This document shows positions 15,014-16,674 of a stretch of DNA of 16,674 nucleotides, in pieces. How positions within the stretch are numbered: the stretch's first letter is position 1; each line of letters begins with the position of its first letter. The notes below the pieces were generated by a model. It was not told the origin of the DNA, made no database searches, and saw nothing but the letters and a program-made list of their open reading frames with translations. The position numbers and the translations under genes were made by a program. This DNA is from CAYRLW01 sp964425215. Its GTDB lineage: Bacteria; Spirochaetota; Spirochaetia; Treponematales; Breznakiellaceae. The stretch lies in assembly GCA_964425215.1 (NCBI GenBank), contig CAYRLW010000062.1, forward strand, positions 1 to 16,674, in the 5' to 3' direction.

Positions 15014-15958
15014 TTATACAAGCCCCGTCCCTTCATCCAGACCTAGGGCTATGTTCATACACTGCAAAGCCGCCCCGGAGGCTCCCTTCCCTAGATTATC
15101 GAGCCCGCAGATCACTAAAGCCTGGGCTTCGTTGCCAAAAACAAACAGTTCGGCCCGGTTCGTCCCGTTGTAGGCCGTGGGATCAAAGTAGCCCTCCTCT
15201 GGTAGCTCCCCCAGGGGCGCCACGGATACAAAGCGTTCCCCCTGGTATCGATCCTGGAATACCCTGTGGATATCAGCCAGGGTCGCTTTTTTAGAAAGCT
15301 GGGAAAGATGGAGGGGAAGAGCCACCGCCATCCCCCGTTCAAAGTTTCCGATGATAGGAGTAAAAAGGGGCATCTGGTGTAAGCCCCCGTAAAGGCGCAT
15401 TTCGGGTAGATGTTTATGGGTTAAAGTCAGGGCGTAGTGCCGCGCCGCTTCCATACCCCGCCCGGCGCCGGAACCCCCGTGGTACGCGTCGATAAGCCGA
15501 TGCCCCCCGCCGGAAAAACCCGTCACCGAATGGCTTGAAACCGGCAGATCCGGACTAACCAGCCCCGCGTCCACCAGGGGACGAAGGGCTAGAACAAATC
15601 CGGTAGCGTGGCACCCCGGCACGGCGATTCTATGGGAGGCCGCGATAGCCTGATGCTGGTCCCGGTTTAATTCTGGAAGCCCGTAGGTCCACTCCGGATA
15701 TACCCGGTGGGCCGTACTCGCGTCGATAACCACGGTTTTTCCGTTGGTCACCAGAGCCGCCGATTCCCGGGCCGCCGGATCGGGCAGGCACAGGAACGCC
15801 ACATCCGCGGCGTTAAGCCGTTCCCGGCGCGCTTCAGGATCCTTCCGAAGATCCTCGGGAATGGACAGCAACTCCACATCCTGCCGCTGGGACAGGCGCT
15901 CCTCGATCTGGAGACCCGTGGTCCCCGCCTGACCATCCACAAATACTCGGTACTTCAT
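15014..15958 (-). CDS. argC: N-acetyl-gamma-glutamyl-phosphate reductase, type 2
   Basis: The protein has 314 residues from the preferred start. This NADP-dependent cytoplasmic enzyme reduces N-acetylglutamyl phosphate to the semialdehyde in arginine synthesis. The nucleotide-binding start VFVDGQAGTTGLQI is characteristic of the shorter type 2 ArgC. The active-site cysteine is C116 in VPGCHATG. YGLPELNR at 92-99 and the later SVTGFSGGG and HLPEM segments also fit. The ATG at 15956-15958 overlaps the araD stop as ATGA, and a longer in-frame start at 16003 inside araD is unlikely. Overlap with a pentose epimerase gene is unusual for an arginine gene. No other arg gene is in the window. A strong hairpin follows the stop. 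Confidence 0.95.
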   Translation of the reverse strand: MKYRVFVDGQAGTTGLQIEERLSQRQDVELLSIPEDLRKDPEARRERLNAADVAFLCLPDPAARESAALVTNGKTVVIDASTAHRVYPEWTYGLPELNRDQHQAIAASHRIAVPGCHATGFVLALRPLVDAGLVSPDLPVSSHSVTGFSGGGHRLIDAYHGGSGAGRGMEAARHYALTLTHKHLPEMRLYGGLHQMPLFTPIIGNFERGMAVALPLHLSQLSKKATLADIHRVFQDRYQGERFVSVAPLGELPEEGYFDPTAYNGTNRAELFVFGNEAQALVICGLDNLGKGASGAALQCMNIALGLDEGTGLV

Positions 15959-16659
15959 GATTTTTGGCCGTAGTAAGCCCCGGCCCCGTGCTTCCGCTCC
16001 CAATGCTTACGGATGATGTGCTCGGGTAGTGGGGGGGTCTGGGGATTTAACGTAAGGGTAAGGTACGCCATTTTACAGACCTCCTCCAGAACCGCCGCGT
16101 GGTACACCGACTTGGCCGCCGAATCGCCCCACGTAAAGGGACCGTGACCCGCCACCAAGACCATGGCCATGTGCAGGGGATCGATAGAGCCCTTGCGAAA
16201 CGTCTGGACGATCAAATTTCCCGTTTCCAGCTCGTAATCCCGCTGGACCGCCTCGGGGCTCATAAATTCGGTGCAGGGAACCGTTTCCGCCCCGTGGTCC
16301 GCGTGGGTGGTTCCAAACACCGGGACCCCCCGTTTAGCCTGAGCCCAGGCCACCGCGTAGGTAGAGTGGGTGTGGGTAATCCCCAAAATTCCGGGAAATT
16401 CACGGTACAGCACCTGATGGGTCTTCGTGTCCGAAGAGGGCCGCAACGTACCATCCACCACCTTTCCGTCCAGGTCCACCACCACCAGATCGGCGGGTTT
16501 TAAATCGTCGTAGGCCACACCGGAGGGCTTTATCGCGAAAACTCCCTTTTCCGGATCAAAGGCCGAAACATTACCCCAGGTGTACATAGCTAAACCCCGT
16601 CGGGGTATTTCCAAATTAGCCTCAAAGGCTTCGTCCCGGAGCGTTTGAAAAGGATACAT
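15955..16659 (-). CDS. araD: L-ribulose-5-phosphate 4-epimerase (AraD/UlaF/SgbE family)
   Basis: This 234-residue cytoplasmic class II aldolase-like enzyme interconverts L-ribulose 5-phosphate and D-xylulose 5-phosphate, feeding L-arabinose or related sugars into the pentose phosphate pathway. Numbered one higher than my recollection of E. coli AraD, the expected residues are all present: D77, zinc ligands H96, H98 and H172 (THTHSTYA and AGHGPF), catalytic D121 in THADHG, and Y230 near the C-terminus. The length matches E. coli AraD (231). GGAGG lies 7 nt upstream of the ATG, so the gene is complete at the window edge. It is coupled to argC by an ATGA overlap. Without the rest of the upstream operon I cannot tell whether arabinose, ascorbate or another sugar is the true source. 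Confidence 0.93.
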   Translation of the reverse strand: MYPFQTLRDEAFEANLEIPRRGLAMYTWGNVSAFDPEKGVFAIKPSGVAYDDLKPADLVVVDLDGKVVDGTLRPSSDTKTHQVLYREFPGILGITHTHSTYAVAWAQAKRGVPVFGTTHADHGAETVPCTEFMSPEAVQRDYELETGNLIVQTFRKGSIDPLHMAMVLVAGHGPFTWGDSAAKSVYHAAVLEEVCKMAYLTLTLNPQTPPLPEHIIRKHWERKHGAGAYYGQKS

Positions 16660-16674
16660 ACAGAGGCCTCCTCC

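Noticed and set aside
15959..16003. An N-terminal extension of ArgC from an ATG at 16003
   Set aside because: It lies inside araD in another frame, and the type 2 ArgC fold begins at MKYRVFVDGQ. The ATGA overlap also supports the shorter form.
1..16674. tRNA, rRNA, CRISPR array or prophage genes
   Set aside because: Reading both strands I saw no cloverleaf-like sequence, no regularly spaced direct repeats and no phage structural or integrase gene. A covariance-model scan would settle the RNA question.

Overview
The gene content suggests a treponeme-like spirochaete, perhaps of the termite-gut Treponema type. It combines a many-helix methyl-accepting chemotaxis protein without a periplasmic sensor domain, a three-gene ABC importer of the COG2984/COG4120/COG1101 type, and core genes proS, glgP, ilvD and argC. 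The organism call is an inference from gene content and style, not a proven match.

The window has two parts. Bases 1 to about 3150 are accessory in character: visibly more AT-rich, loosely packed and holding broken genes. They contain a perfect 16-bp hairpin, the decayed right end of an IS3-family insertion sequence, a DUF4143-type ATPase, the 3' remnant of a lost gene that overlaps a secreted DUF2271-like protein by ATGA, and a DinB-family protein behind its own promoter. Bases 3153-3492 hold no secure gene, only a possible frameshifted relic.

From 3493 on the DNA is GC-richer and tightly packed. On the minus strand, a substrate-binding protein, a permease and an ATPase form one operon (6279 down to 3493). 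It is driven by a near-consensus promoter and preceded by a leader of about 155 nt that can fold into a long stem and a three-way junction. One strand of that stem can instead pair with the Shine-Dalgarno region. This leader is the most interesting undescribed element I found. Upstream lie proS and the chemotaxis receptor gene, also on the minus strand, separated by 62 bp that can form two mutually exclusive hairpins.

glgP (glycogen phosphorylase) is divergent from proS and convergent with ilvD, with a hairpin terminator between glgP and ilvD. The right end is a minus-strand run araD-argC-ilvD. araD and argC overlap by four bases. A perfect 21-bp hairpin separates argC from ilvD and resembles the hairpin at the left edge of the window, which suggests a dispersed palindrome family.

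As a whole the window combines carbon storage breakdown (glgP), pentose entry (araD), arginine and branched-chain amino acid synthesis (argC, ilvD), translation (proS), solute import and chemotaxis. I found no rRNA, tRNA, CRISPR array or prophage.
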